DNA of 64,000 nucleotides, taken from contig JADKIL010000013.1 in assembly GCA_016721315.1 (NCBI GenBank), positions 120,494 through 184,493 of the forward strand, written 5' to 3'. This document shows, piece after piece, positions 51,908 through 62,612 of the stretch (position 1 is the stretch's first letter; every line of letters begins with the position of its first letter). This DNA comes from Candidatus Villigracilis vicinus (GTDB taxonomy: Bacteria; Chloroflexota; Anaerolineae; Anaerolineales; Villigracilaceae). The notes under the pieces were generated by a model, which was given only the letters and a program-made list of their open reading frames with translations, was not told the origin of the DNA and made no database searches. Position numbers and translations under genes: made by a program.

Positions 51908-53306
51908 CTATATCTCTTCAGCAGCAGCCACGCCTGAAAGATATGCTCCATGTACCGTGCTGGGGTACTCACGCCAGGTCGCCTCACCGGCAAAGAATAA
52001 AACATCGTCCACGGGCTCAAAAAGCGCATCATAATCAGCGCCGCTCGCAAAAGGCGGAATGTGCGAATATGCGCCAAAGGCAAACGGGTCTTTGCCCCAA
52101 CGTGTCACCAACATCCCTTCAGGTTCAGGGATATCATCTCCGAACATCATGCGCAACGCATTCATGGCACCTTTATGGATGTCGTCATCCGAAAGGTCTT
52201 CAAGCGCAAAGCCCTTATCGCCACCATGAAAAGCCATCAACACAGGCTCACCCGTGAACGGAGCAAAACTCAACCAGTCACTCCATTCGCCAAGCTCCTC
52301 ACCCATATAACTGATAGTCTGTATATCCTCATCCCAAAACGTTTCTGGAAATTTCAAATAGACTTTATTGAGGACGCCCATTGCAAGACGCTTAATTGCC
52401 GACTGTTTCGACTCGGGTAATTGCGGCTCCAAACTTAACAGAAGCCTGTTTCAACACCCCAAGCGGAAACGTCACCACGGCTTTATCGGCCACAAAGCTT
52501 CCTGCAGACGTTTCCACCTCAACCCCATCAATTCCATAACGGACAGTGTTAACCACGGTCTCCAAGCGAATATCCAATCCTTTTGCAAGTCCATCCGTAA
52601 TCTGGTTGTACCCGCCAGGAAAAATAACTTCCTCGCCGCCAAATTCTTCATCTTGATCCCATTCCCAAAGCGACAGATCCTTCGGGTCAGCGCCATATTC
52701 CAATGCTGTTCCAAGGTAGGCGTAATAATTTAATCCACGCAGTTCTTCTTCTGATAGATCATACTCTGCCAATACTTCATTAAATGCCTCTTGTAAACTC
52801 ATATCGCTATCCGTGTCTTCCTGCATAATTTCCACTTCAGCATAAATTTCCTCGAACAAAGCCTCGATCTCTGTCCATTCTGCATCTGACATTTCACTGC
52901 CATCCGCATGGAACATGATTCCATTTTCGCCATCCGTTGCCATGGGTTTTGCCCCAAACTGTTTCGCCAGCTTCGTGATCGGATTACCACTCACGCCATG
53001 GATCCATGATGCGCCAAGATCGAGCGGCAACCCCAGCGACGAATCTGTCCACATGCGCCCACCGACACGAGTCCGCGCTTCGAGAACGATGACGTTTAAG
53101 CCCTTATCGGTCAAAGTACGCGCGGCAGCAAGCCCTGCGATGCCTGCGCCAAGCTCAAGCACGTCGGCACTGGTGGATGAATTTTGATTTGGCATAAGTT
53201 TGGTCTCCTCTTCCAGGGTTAATACACCACACGCAAGGGCAAGCGCTGAGGCTGTCCCGATCGAAGCGGCTTTCAGAAAATCTCGTCTATTAACTTTATT
53301 TTTCAT
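51908..53306 (-). pseudogene. Tat-exported FAD-dependent amine oxidase, frameshifted
   Basis: Flavin monoamine oxidase family. Tat signal VNRRDFLKAASIGTASALAL at the N-terminus, FAD motif ELGAGIAGLAAARTL, LEARTRVGGRMWTD, and the C-terminal VLFFAGEATWREYPSTVHGA. The frame breaks near 52433: removing one G from TTTGGAG restores VKFEPQLPESKQ and continues in the other frame to the end. So the gene is full length (about 465 residues) but carries a one-base insertion, real or from sequencing. The intact protein would oxidise an amine outside the cell, perhaps polyamines. Confidence 0.85.
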
Positions 53307-53364
53307 GTAAATTCCTTTGTGTGTCACTCTAAGGGAGTGTTCTTCACGACCGAAGAGTCTCTTA

Positions 53365-53736
53365 TTATTGACGTAAAGATCCTTCGCTACGCTTAAAATG
53401 CATAAAAAGTGCGATCATCGCGCCAAAGCTATCGAACACTAGAACATCCGTAACTGCAGCGTGGCGCCCCGGCACAAATGACTGGTGAAACTCATCTGTC
53501 GCAGAATACAACACTGCCAGCAACCATGCCAAAAAATAATTTCGCTTTGGCAATGCCCGTAAATAGGAGAGAGCCAACAAACCATAACCGACCCCATGCG
53601 CACTTTTTTTGACGAAATAGTCCCAGCCGCCAAAACTCGGCAATTCATTACTGGTACGTGAAGAAATGGCAAAGATGGCAAGCATCATCAAGAACGCTGG
53701 AAGCCATCGCGGTACAATTGCAACGAATTTATTCAT
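53365..53736 (-). CDS. VanZ-like membrane protein
   Basis: 123 residues, three or four membrane helices. FAISSRTSNELPSF, KKSAHGVGYGLLAL and YSATDEFHQSFVPGR are the VanZ family core. Known member VanZ gives low-level teicoplanin resistance; most others are unassigned. Divergent from the PabB-PabC gene. Confidence 0.87.
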   Translation of the reverse strand: MNKFVAIVPRWLPAFLMMLAIFAISSRTSNELPSFGGWDYFVKKSAHGVGYGLLALSYLRALPKRNYFLAWLLAVLYSATDEFHQSFVPGRHAAVTDVLVFDSFGAMIALFMHFKRSEGSLRQ

Positions 53737-53747
53737 GAGAGGTTTAC

Positions 53748-55472
53748 TTGAACGGTGACGTGATTCTCAAAAACGACGATGTTTGGTGGAAGTTCCATGA
53801 TCCGCATCGCGTGATTTTAACCGAGAAGCTGGAAGATGTTCGCAAGAGATTGGAAGAAGTAGAAAAGCTGGTCAATGAACACGGCTGGATAGCGGCAGGC
53901 TTTATCAGCTACGAAGCCGCTCCTGCGTTCGACCCATCACTGCAGGTTATCCCATCCCACGGATTTCCGTTACTTTGGTTTGGCTTGTACGATGCGCCAC
54001 AGATTCTTCAGACAAACGAAGTCTTCGAAGACTTTGAAGGTCTTGCGCCATTAAATTGGCTGCCGGATACTGATAAAGAAACCTATAATGCAGCCATTCA
54101 AACCGTAAAAGACCGCATTGCCCAGGGGATGACCTATCAAGTCAACTTCACTATGCGCCTCAGCACAGACTTCCATGAAAATCCCTTGAAGTTATTCACC
54201 CACCTCGCCCGCTCACAAAACAAATATGCCGCATACCTCGACATTGGCAATTGGGCAATCTGCTCCGCCTCACATGAACTCTTCTTCGACCTAGATGGAG
54301 AGATCATTACTGGACGCCCCATGAAAGGGACGGTAAAACGCGGTCGTACTACAGCTGAAGATAAAGCTATTTCTGATTGGCTACACGCATCCACCAAAAA
54401 CCGCGCCGAAAATGTGATGATCGTGGACATGATCCGCAACGACATTGGGCGGATCGCAGAGACAGGCAGCGTGCATGTCCCTGAGTTGTTCACCATCGAA
54501 AAATACCCCACCCTCTTCCAAATGACATCAACGGTCAGGGCAAAGACCAAGGCATCGACAAGCGAAATCTTCGAGGCGCTTTTCCCATGCTCCCTCCATC
54601 ACCGGTGCGCCAAAGTCAGCACCATGAATATCATCGCGGAATTGGAGACGAGTCCGCGCAGAATATATACGGGCAGTATTGGTTATATTGCGCCGAATCG
54701 CAAAGCACGTTTCAATGTGGCAATCCGTACCGCACTTGTGAACAAACAAGAACAGACAGCCCAATACGGCGTTGGCGGTGGTATTGTGTGGGATTCCACC
54801 TCCGCAGATGAATACGGCGAAGCCTTGTTAAAGGCGCGGGTGCTGACCGACCCTCCGCAAAATGAATTCTCCCTCTTTGAAACCCTGCTCTGGACACCGG
54901 AAAGTGGCTACTTCCTTTTGAACAGACATATTGCAAGAATAATGGACTCTGCAGAATATTTTGGGTTTTCTACAGAGAACTCGGAAGGAATGATAAAAAA
55001 ATTCTTGAGCACGTTGACGGCAAACGCCATTTCACCCAGACGCGTAAAGCTTGTGATGAATTCTCGCGGAGAAATATCGGGTGAAGCGAAGGATTATCAA
55101 CCAAGTGAAAAGATATTCAACGTATGTTTGGCAAAAGAATCCATAAACTCCAATGATAGATTCTTGTTTCATAAAACAACACGGAGAACCGTTTATGAGC
55201 AAGCTGGCATCCAAGGGTTCGATGATGTGCTTCTCTTCAATGAAAACGAAGAATTGACCGAGTTCACCATTGGGAATCTGGTTGTAAAGTTGAACGGCGA
55301 ATTGTTCACGCCGCCAGTGGAATGCGGGTTGTTGGCTGGTACGTTCCGGGCGGAGCTGGTCGCATCAGGCGAGGTAAAAGAAAAGGTCTTGAAGAAACAG
55401 GATCTGGCGAAAGCGGAAGCGGTGTTTTTGGTCAACTCTCTCAGGAAATGGGTAAAGGTTCGATTCGGGTAA
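53748..55472 (+). CDS. pabB: Fused aminodeoxychorismate synthase I and aminodeoxychorismate lyase
   Basis: 574 residues with TTG start (AGAGG 5 nt upstream). PabB-like domain (to ~355) with FDLDGEIITGRPMKGTVKRG and MIVDMIRNDIGRI, then a PLP-dependent lyase domain (from ~375) with FSLFETLLWTPESGYFLL and KLNGELFTPPVECGLLAGTF. PabB plus PabC makes p-aminobenzoate. Inside the PabB domain, residues 281-290 read FPCSLHHRCAKVS where relatives have FPCGSITGAPKVS: two nearby indels of opposite sign (about 54590 and 54612) have shifted ten codons and returned. If real it would destroy a chorismate-binding loop; it is probably sequence error. Confidence 0.9.
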   Translation: MNGDVILKNDDVWWKFHDPHRVILTEKLEDVRKRLEEVEKLVNEHGWIAAGFISYEAAPAFDPSLQVIPSHGFPLLWFGLYDAPQILQTNEVFEDFEGLAPLNWLPDTDKETYNAAIQTVKDRIAQGMTYQVNFTMRLSTDFHENPLKLFTHLARSQNKYAAYLDIGNWAICSASHELFFDLDGEIITGRPMKGTVKRGRTTAEDKAISDWLHASTKNRAENVMIVDMIRNDIGRIAETGSVHVPELFTIEKYPTLFQMTSTVRAKTKASTSEIFEALFPCSLHHRCAKVSTMNIIAELETSPRRIYTGSIGYIAPNRKARFNVAIRTALVNKQEQTAQYGVGGGIVWDSTSADEYGEALLKARVLTDPPQNEFSLFETLLWTPESGYFLLNRHIARIMDSAEYFGFSTENSEGMIKKFLSTLTANAISPRRVKLVMNSRGEISGEAKDYQPSEKIFNVCLAKESINSNDRFLFHKTTRRTVYEQAGIQGFDDVLLFNENEELTEFTIGNLVVKLNGELFTPPVECGLLAGTFRAELVASGEVKEKVLKKQDLAKAEAVFLVNSLRKWVKVRFG

Positions 55473-55502
55473 AATAAATCCACTACTCTAGAAGGATAAT
55501 AA

Positions 55503-56981
55503 ATGGAAAAGAAAAACTCAATCGGGCAGATGACTGTCTTTTTAGGAAGTATTGCGCCGATCATCGGGCTGGGGCTCATGATCTACATTGGTTTTTATAA
55601 TCGGTTTTGGGGCGATGACTGGTGTTACAACTTTGACTTCAAAACCCTTGGCATCGATGGCGCGATCAAAACATATTTCATGACAGGACCCGAAGCCTTG
55701 CGGGGATACGCAAACAACCGCTATTCCCTGACATTGATCTCCGGCTTGTTGTATCTTTGGGTATAGTAGGTGCAAAGTTACTGCCCTTTGGTAATTACCA
55801 GCTGGTTCATCGGTCTTTACTGGACCCTCTCAAATATCGCCAAAATATCTGGTTTCGCCTCCAGGACTGCCATCATGGCAGGAACGGCCACCCTGCTTTA
55901 TTACACGTTATATATCTCTCCGCAGAGATTCCAAGTCTTATATTGGACAGCGGGCATCCATTACAGCCTTGCGATCATCTCCGGAATATTCCTCTTTGCC
56001 TTGATCACATCTCAATCCGTCCGCGCAACTCGCAGCAAACTAATTGACTACATCATCATTCCAGCAGCAATTCTGGCGGGTGGATTTTCCGAAACCTGGG
56101 AATACCTTTTTGCTCAGTTGCATGACTTTGTTTTTGGTTCTGCTTTTGGTTGCAAATAAAATAACGGTCCGTCTGGGCAGAGAAAGCGCTTCCCACAGCG
56201 ATCATCGCTTTTGTTACCCTGCTATTTTCCCTGATGATCCTCGTTCTAGCCCCCTCAAACGCAACTCGCACTGAAGTGATCCCGGCAGAACGTACAAGCC
56301 TGCCCATGACGATCTTCCTCTCACTAAGGTTTGCCTTTGATTTCATCACAGACTCTATTCGCAGCCTGCCAATGCCGCATCTTATTTTCCTATTGGTCTT
56401 TCTTGCACTGCCGATCCTGATTGGAGTATCGTCTAAAGAAAAACTAAATGGGGTTTTGCGAAACGTCATCTTGCCTGTGCTCGTGATCCTTATCGCCATA
56501 TGGTTGATCACAGCTGCAGTTCAGGCTCCCAGCGTTATGTTTTATGGCGCTCCACCCGACCCGCGTGGGAAATCGCTTGCCCGGTTCGTCATGCTTGCAG
56601 GGTTGGCAGGGATCGCCTGGTTGCTTGGCAGGGAATTAAACTCCCGCTGGAATAATACTTGGGTACACTCAATAGCCATCCTAGCTGTAATCCCTCAGTG
56701 CTGTATACACAGCCCGAACTGTAACACGGGTTTATGCAGAACTGCCTGCCTATCGCCTACGCGCAGAATTATGGGACGCACGGGATCATGTCATTCAAAC
56801 TGCGGTTCTTGAGCAACAGAAAAGGGTAGAAGTCAGCGTGATTGACATGAAAGGTCTGGGCGTACAGGACATTATGAAATCCCGCGATATGACCGGGGAT
56901 TGGATAACCGCCTGTAGCAGCAAATTCTACGGGTTTGAGGCAATTAAGCCGCCCAACCCTAGGCGGGGATGTTTGTTATAA
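55503..56981 (+). pseudogene. DUF6056-like polytopic membrane protein, multiple frameshifts
   Basis: Pieces in all three frames belong to one protein. Start MEKKNSIGQMTVFLGS; NRFWGDDWCYNFDFKT with the Asp-Asp typical of DUF6056/GT-C proteins; later YYTLYISPQRFQVLYWTAG, AFDFITDSIRSLPMPHLIF and a soluble end MKSRDMTGDWITACSS. At least four single-base shifts occur (near 55755, 56160, 56225 and 56700). Intact homologues are putative surface polymer glycosyltransferases. Treat as one gene pending re-sequencing. Confidence 0.75.
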
Positions 56982-57017
56982 TCCAGTACGATAAATTAGT
57001 AGAAAAGGAAAGAAAAA

Positions 57018-57206
57018 ATGTATATTGACCCTGGCTCTGGTGGAATGTTGTTTCAAATTCTCGCGGTTATGTTTGGCGTTTTGTCTGGCACCGTATTGAT
57101 GTTCTCTGGGCGTATCAAGATGATCTTCGCCAAGTGGCGCAGAACCATGCGCAAGGAAGATCAGCAGGACGAAACACCTAAAGACGATAACAACTCCAAT
57201 TCATAA
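57018..57206 (+). CDS. Small membrane protein of the YIDPGSG type
   Basis: 62 residues, MYIDPGSGGMLFQILAVMFG then a hydrophobic helix and a charged tail ending NSNS. Small proteins starting with this motif sit beside alkaline-phosphatase superfamily phosphodiesterases in many genomes, as here. TATAAT at 56977 and RBS AAAGGAAAG precede it. Function unknown; the linkage suggests a partner of the next gene. Confidence 0.8.
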   Translation: MYIDPGSGGMLFQILAVMFGVLSGTVLMFSGRIKMIFAKWRRTMRKEDQQDETPKDDNNSNS

Positions 57207-57221
57207 ATCACCCTTCAACTC

Positions 57222-59028
57222 ATGCGCACACTGATCATTGGTCTTGACGCCTTCGACCCCGCTTTTTTTGAAAAACTACACGCACAAGGAAAAACCCCCA
57301 ACCTAAGTAAACTTGTAGAGGCTGGGGGGTATTCTCGTTTTAGCGTTTCGAATCCTCCACAAAGCGAAGTCTCGTGGACAAGTATCGCCACCGGCATGAA
57401 TCCCGGCGGCCACGGCATGTTCGATTTTGTCCATCGTAACCCTGCAAATTACAGCCTGCAAGTTTCGCTGTTACCTACACAAAAGAATTTACTCGGACTG
57501 CAATTCGTTCCGCCATACACTGCACATACCATCTTTGACCAAGCTTTAGAAGACGGATATCCCGCCACATCCATGTGGTGCCTGCCACTTTCCCGGCGAA
57601 ACAAGCATCCCCTGTGCAAACCATACCTGGTCTCGGCACCCCTGATATTCTAGGGCGCCTTGGGGTGGGAACATATTTCTCAGTAGATAAATTGCAAGAA
57701 GATCCAGAAAGAAAAAGCGCAGTCCGCGGATTGACCCAAAAAGGCGCTTCGCGATTTACAGGTTCGCTTGAAGGTCCAGCCAAAAAGAACGGAACCGTCA
57801 ATATTGATTTTGAGTTGGAGGTTGAGAGCGGCGCAGTGTCTCTCAAGATCGCCAAACAAAAGGTTACTTTGAAACCAGGTGAATGGGGCGATATTGTTGA
57901 GCTACCTTTCTCCGTCGGCTTTGTATGACGGTCAAAGCCATTAGCCGCGCTATTGTTACAAATCTAAATCCCTTGTCGGTGTATTTCCGGCCGCTGCAGC
58001 TCCATCCGCTGGGCTCGCCCTGCCTTATGCCACTCCGAAAAGTTTTATTCAAGACCAGTGGAAAAAGAACGGTCCCTTTCTCACACTTGGCTACCAAGAC
58101 ACAACCGCTCTCAACGAAGGTTTGATCAACGACGGGCAGTTCCTCAAACTGTGTGAAATGATCGACGACGAACGTGAGCGCGTCCTTAACCATGCATTGA
58201 GCACATTCGACGAAGGCATTCTCGCTTGTGTGTTCGACGTTCCGACCGCGTCCAACATATGTTCTTCAAAGGACGTGAGGATGTCATTGAATCATGGTAT
58301 ATCCGCCTCGACCAACTGGCGGGACGAATTATCGAAAAAGCATCCCATAAAAAGAAAACCCGTGTGCTAGTCATTTCGGATCACGGATTCCGGGCGATTC
58401 GATTACAAGGTCCATTTGAATAAGTGGCTGGTTGATCGTGGATACATGAAAACGACTAGCCCCGCCTCTTCCGACCTTCGAACGGCAGACTGGTCTCAGA
58501 CTCAAGCCTACGCTTTGAGGCTTGAACAGCCTCTATCTCAATATCGCTGGTCGCGAAGGTAGCGGTATGGTCAACGAAAATGAAGCCATGCAGATCCTTA
58601 CCAAGATCAAGGAAGACCTGTTGCAATGGAAAGGTCCCGACGGCGGGCAGGTCATTCAAACTGCATTGATCCACAGAGGTATTCCAGGGACCTCTCGCTG
58701 CTTATGGTCCCGACCTCTTTGTCGGCTACCACCCGCCTTATCGCGGGTCTGCTGAAACAGGTCTCGGTCAGTGGCGCAGCGAAGCACTTGAAAAGAATAC
58801 AGAGCACTGGGAAGCCGATCACTGTTTCGATGCGAAAGCTGTTCCGGGTGTGCTTTTCTCCACCGACGGGCTTGGCAACTTTCCTTCGCCTTCCTATCGC
58901 GATATTCCTGCCTTGACGATCGGCAAAGACCTTAAAGCACAAGCCTCTGCGCCGCCGCCCTCCTACAGCGATGAAGATCAGGACGAGATCGAAAAAAGGT
59001 TAAAAGATCTTGGCTATCTTTTAAAAAT
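57222..59028 (+). pseudogene. Alkaline phosphatase superfamily phosphodiesterase, multiple frameshifts
   Basis: Type I phosphodiesterase/nucleotide pyrophosphatase family. N-terminus RTLIIGLDAFDPAFFEKLH (metal Asp), VSWTSIATGMNPGGHGMFDF (catalytic Thr/Ser), middle GLGTPDILGRLGVGTYFSV, then RVLVISDHGFRAIR (metal Asp-His) and a C-terminal GNFPSPSYRDIPALT...RLKDLGYL. Pieces alternate through all three frames with six or more shifts. Intact homologues hydrolyse phosphodiesters outside the cytoplasm. Starts 15 nt after the small YIDPGSG gene. Confidence 0.8.
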
Positions 59029-59045
59029 ATTATTCACGGCAGGGG

Positions 59046-59584
59046 TTGTGGGCACTCTTTCTGATCTGCGCCCTGCCGTTGCATCTTTGGGCACTCTTTC
59101 TCTCTTTGCGGGATTTCGACTGGATCACCGCTCGAACCAATTCATGGGATGCGGTTGGGGTTGTTTCTTACGGATTATTATTTGCGTTCCTGGAAAGCCT
59201 TGCAATCTTTGCTCTGGCAGCATTGCTCGGCTTTTTGATCTCAACAAATGGATTGAAAACAAACGTGTCGCGTTGATGGGCACATTTGTGATCGTTCTTT
59301 CGTTTTGGTCTATCTTGAACCAAACTTATTTCCTGCGGGCAGTCACACCTTCCGGGCAAATTCTCAGCTTATTCGCCGGAACCGGTCGTCCCTTGATCGC
59401 GTTGTATATAACCGCGTTGTTCTTAATCGGGCTGACAGTTATCCTTCCCACATATTTCATCCTACGATCTGAAAAGGCGGAAAAGATCGTGCTGGATGGG
59501 TTTGAGCGTTTCTCGCTCCTGATGACCCTGTACCTGTTTTTTGATTTCATTGCCCTGGTCATCGTTCTTGTGCGTAATTTTTGA
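59046..59584 (+). pseudogene. Polytopic membrane protein, frameshifted
   Basis: Two frames make one protein of roughly 180 residues with four or five helices: LWALFLSLRDFDWITARTN, then LESLAIFALAALLGFLIST, then VALMGTFVIVLSFWSILNQ and FERFSLLMTLYLFFDFIAL. No family recognised. Located between the phosphodiesterase and sulfatase genes, so perhaps part of the same surface-modification cluster. Confidence 0.6.
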
Positions 59585-59592
59585 GGTCCATT

Positions 59593-61108
59593 ATGAATCG
59601 CTCAATTAATCGGCGTGACTTTAAAACTGGCTGGGCTAGCCTCGCTTGGCATGGTTATTCCGCCCTCCATCAACCATATCTGTAACACGGCACAAGGCAA
59701 CAAGAAAAATGTCCTGATCATCGTCTTCGATGCCATGAGCGCCTATAACCTTTCACTGTATGGCTATGACCGCGAGACCACACCCAACCTTGCCCGGCTT
59801 TCCAAACGCGCAACGGTCTTCCACAACCACTTTGCCGGAGGGAATTTCACCACGCCCGGCACCGCATCCATTTTGACCGGCTCACTGCCATGGACACATC
59901 GCGCCATCCGCTTTTTGGCGGCGTGGTCAAACCTGAATATGCAGACAAAAGCATCTTCCACGCTTTCAACGATTATTACCGCATCGCCTACTCTCACAAC
60001 AGCCTGGTAGACACGTTGTTCTATCAGTTCCGCAAAGCCATCAACGAGCGAGTCCCGCTGGAAGAACTATTCCTATCCAACGACGGGCTGATCCGTGAAG
60101 TATTTAAGAACGATGAAGATATCGCCACTCTGGGTTGGGGTAGAGCGATCAAACGCCCGGATGGATATTCCTATTCGGGTTTCCTTTCAGTTGTACGAAA
60201 AATATATACCAACCGCATGAAGGATATTGCCAAGCTCTATCCATACGGGCTTCCGCATCAACTACGATAATTATTTTGTTCTTGACCAGAATTGACACAC
60301 TAGGTGACCGGGTACTTGAATTGCCTAAACCTTCCTGGGATATTTCACTTTCTTCCTCCACACTCTCCCTACAAAACCCACAAAGGACTTTTGCGGGTAC
60401 ATTCTCGACCGATTCGTACAAACCCGCTTGCCAAACCCGAAGATCCATTCACAGAAGAAAAAGACTTTTGAGTTTCTGCGAAAAGCACGAAGTCAATATG
60501 ATGAATTTGTTTTGGGAAACGTAGACCATGAGTTCGGTCGGTTGTTTGAAAAGCTCGAAGCCGCCGGGATTTTGGAAGATACCTGGCTGGTCTTCACATC
60601 AGACCACGGCGAATTCTTCGAACGCGGAATTTGGGGCATTCCACGGGCGCCCTTTATCAACCCGTTGTGCGCGTACCGCTGATGATCTTGAGCCCGGCGT
60701 TCAGACCGGGCGGGATGTATACCACCACCAGGCGCCATCGACCTCATGCCAACCCCCTCCTGCACCTGACAGGGCCATGAAACCCGCTTCCGTTGAAGGA
60801 CCATTCTTCCGCCTATGCATCGACACCCACTCCTGAAGATAAAGGTGCATTTTACCATTCAAGCGCGTTTCAACGAAGCCACCTATCCTCTCACCCAGAC
60901 GTCCATCATCACGGTCCGTGACAACATAAAATGATCTGTGCACTGGGGTACGAAGAACTTGACGGAGATCAGGAACGCTTCTATTTGTATGATATCGAAG
61001 CCGACCCACAAGAATTGAATGAGTTATCACAGGTCAAACCGAAACAGCTGCCGAGATGTTGAACATCATAAAGACCAGACTGGCAAAATCAGCGAACCCT
61101 ATCTATAA
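59593..61108 (+). pseudogene. Sulfatase family protein with twin-arginine start, multiple frameshifts
   Basis: Starts MNRSINRRDFKTG, a Tat-like signal. Sulfatase core: VLIIVFDAMSAYNLSLYGYD, TTPNLARLSKRATVF, PGTASILTGSLPWTH (the Cys/Ser formylglycine position reads TPGTAS, so the C-x-P-x-R motif is not preserved), VDHEFGRLFEKLEAAGILED and VFTSDHGEFFERG. Because the formylglycine motif is missing it may be a phosphoethanolamine/phosphoglycerol transferase-type member rather than a sulfatase. At least five frameshifts. Confidence 0.75.
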
Positions 61109-61109
61109 A

Positions 61110-61141
61110 AGAACGGCGAGGTTGCTCTCGCCGTTCTTTTT
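61110..61141. terminator. Bidirectional terminator
   Basis: AGAACGGCGAG pairs with CTCGCCGTTCT around GTTGCT, with T5 on the right and T4 on the left. It separates the plus-strand sulfatase gene from the minus-strand sulfotransferase gene. Confidence 0.9.
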
Positions 61142-61714
61142 ACCTTAGTTGTCGGTAGAATTGCTCTTGCGGCACGTCGCTCATTGCCTGGTATTCATGG
61201 GCACGCCTAGAAATGCCGCCACTTTTTCCGGCATAATCAGCAGGATGAGCGATCATCTCATTGTAGCGGATGTAAAGCACGCTTATGTTCGGTTGACCCG
61301 CGAGCCAGGCTTTCACTTTCTCCAAATGCTTCATATAACTCGGCAAACTTGCCATCCTCGGCAGGATTTCCCGGTTTACCACGGCGCTCCAGCATTTTTC
61401 GCTGCGAACAAGGATTCCATCATCTCATTCCATGAAAATAACCTTATATTGATGGCTGGACGGCAAATGCTCAACAGCGAGACCACTTTCACCCACCTTC
61501 CCCTGCGATTTCTTCCACCCAGGCTCGTATCGCTTCTTTCATTGCTTTGACTCGCTCAAATCTGCCACAACCCTGCAGGTTATCATCATCCGCTGTTCGG
61601 ATATTATCAGTAAGCGGGCTTAACCCACCTGCTTCAAGCATTTTCATCATCATGGACGTCCCCGAAACGGGGCAACCCAGAAACAATATAGATCGGTTTT
61701 GCTGCTTCACTCAT
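61140..61714 (-). pseudogene. Sulfotransferase family protein, frameshifted
   Basis: Starts MSEAAKPIYIVSGLP; the P-loop-like PAPS site would read SGLPRSGTSMMMKMLEAGG once an extra T near 61660 is removed. Downstream RERVKAMKEAIRAW-type helix, VVNREILPRMASLPSYMKHL and NISVLYIRYNEMIAHP in other frames. The Stf/sulfotransferase pattern is clear, so it would transfer sulfate to a sugar or lipid. At least two frameshifts; no other PAPS genes nearby. Confidence 0.8.
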
Positions 61715-61815
61715 TTTTATTACCTGTCCTTATTAGTTTGTGCCAGCATCATACCCGTAAATGAGGGATTTGAAAATGCGCCGCATCCGCTTATAATCCA
61801 CTCATTAGAGGTATT

Positions 61816-62612
61816 ATGTCAAACCAACTTTCAAATTCAACCTCCTATCTTCTCAACACGCTCACAACCCCTGTAAATTGGCACCCTTGGGGCAAAGAAG
61901 ACTAAAAATAGCCAAAGCTGAGAACAAGCCCATCTTTTTTATCCATTGGGTATGCCGCTTGTCACTGGTGCCATGTCATGGCTCACCGAATCATTCGAAG
62001 ACCCTGAAACCGCGGCTATCATGAACGGGCGCTTATCAACATCAAAGTAGACCGCGAAGAACGACCCGATCTTGATAACATCTACATGCAGGCAACCATC
62101 GCCAAGCCGGCTCTGGCAGGTTACCCATCTCCGTATTCCTTACACCCGAGCTAAAGCCATTCTACGCAGGCACCCCTACTTCCCGCCAGGTGCGCAGGTA
62201 TAACGTACCCATCATTCATGGAAGTCCTCTCCGGACTTGCAAACGCATGGGCAAACGATCGCGAAGAAGTGGAAAAAGACCGGCGGCAAGGTCTTTCAAC
62301 ATTTGAATGCCCAAACGAAGTCTGAAAACGGCGAAGTGTTAACTACTGCACATCTTGATGCGATTGCCAGATCCATGCAGAATCTCGTACGACTGGGGAT
62401 ACGGCGGCTGGGGCGACGCCGCGCGGAAATTCCCTCAGGCGATGGCGGATTCCTACTGCTACCACAGCCGGCGTCCACAAGGCGGTACGAACATGCAAAA
62501 CACAAACACTATCTTTACGCCATGGCGCGCGGCGGTATGTACGATGTAGTTAGTGGAGGGCTTCTCACGTTACAGCTGAGACAATCAATAGCGGGTGCCG
62601 CATTTTGAAAGT
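61816..62612 (+). pseudogene. yyaL: Thioredoxin-domain protein (YyaL/DUF255 family), truncated and frameshifted
   Basis: N-terminal segment of a protein normally about 680 residues long. Visible: TPVNWHPWG, the CHWC active-site motif in AACHWCHVMAHESFEDP, INIKVDREERPDLDNIYMQ, YDWGYGGWGDAPKFPQ-like sequence (after correcting a shift) and FSRYS-DNQ-RVPHFE. The gene then stops at about 62612, just where homologues continue with KMLYDNA. So at least 400 residues are missing and foreign sequence follows. Several indels as well. Confidence 0.8.

Noticed and set aside
53325..53345. Small hairpin CACTC/GAGTG upstream of the amine oxidase
   Set aside because: Stem of only five base pairs without a U-run; not enough for a terminator.
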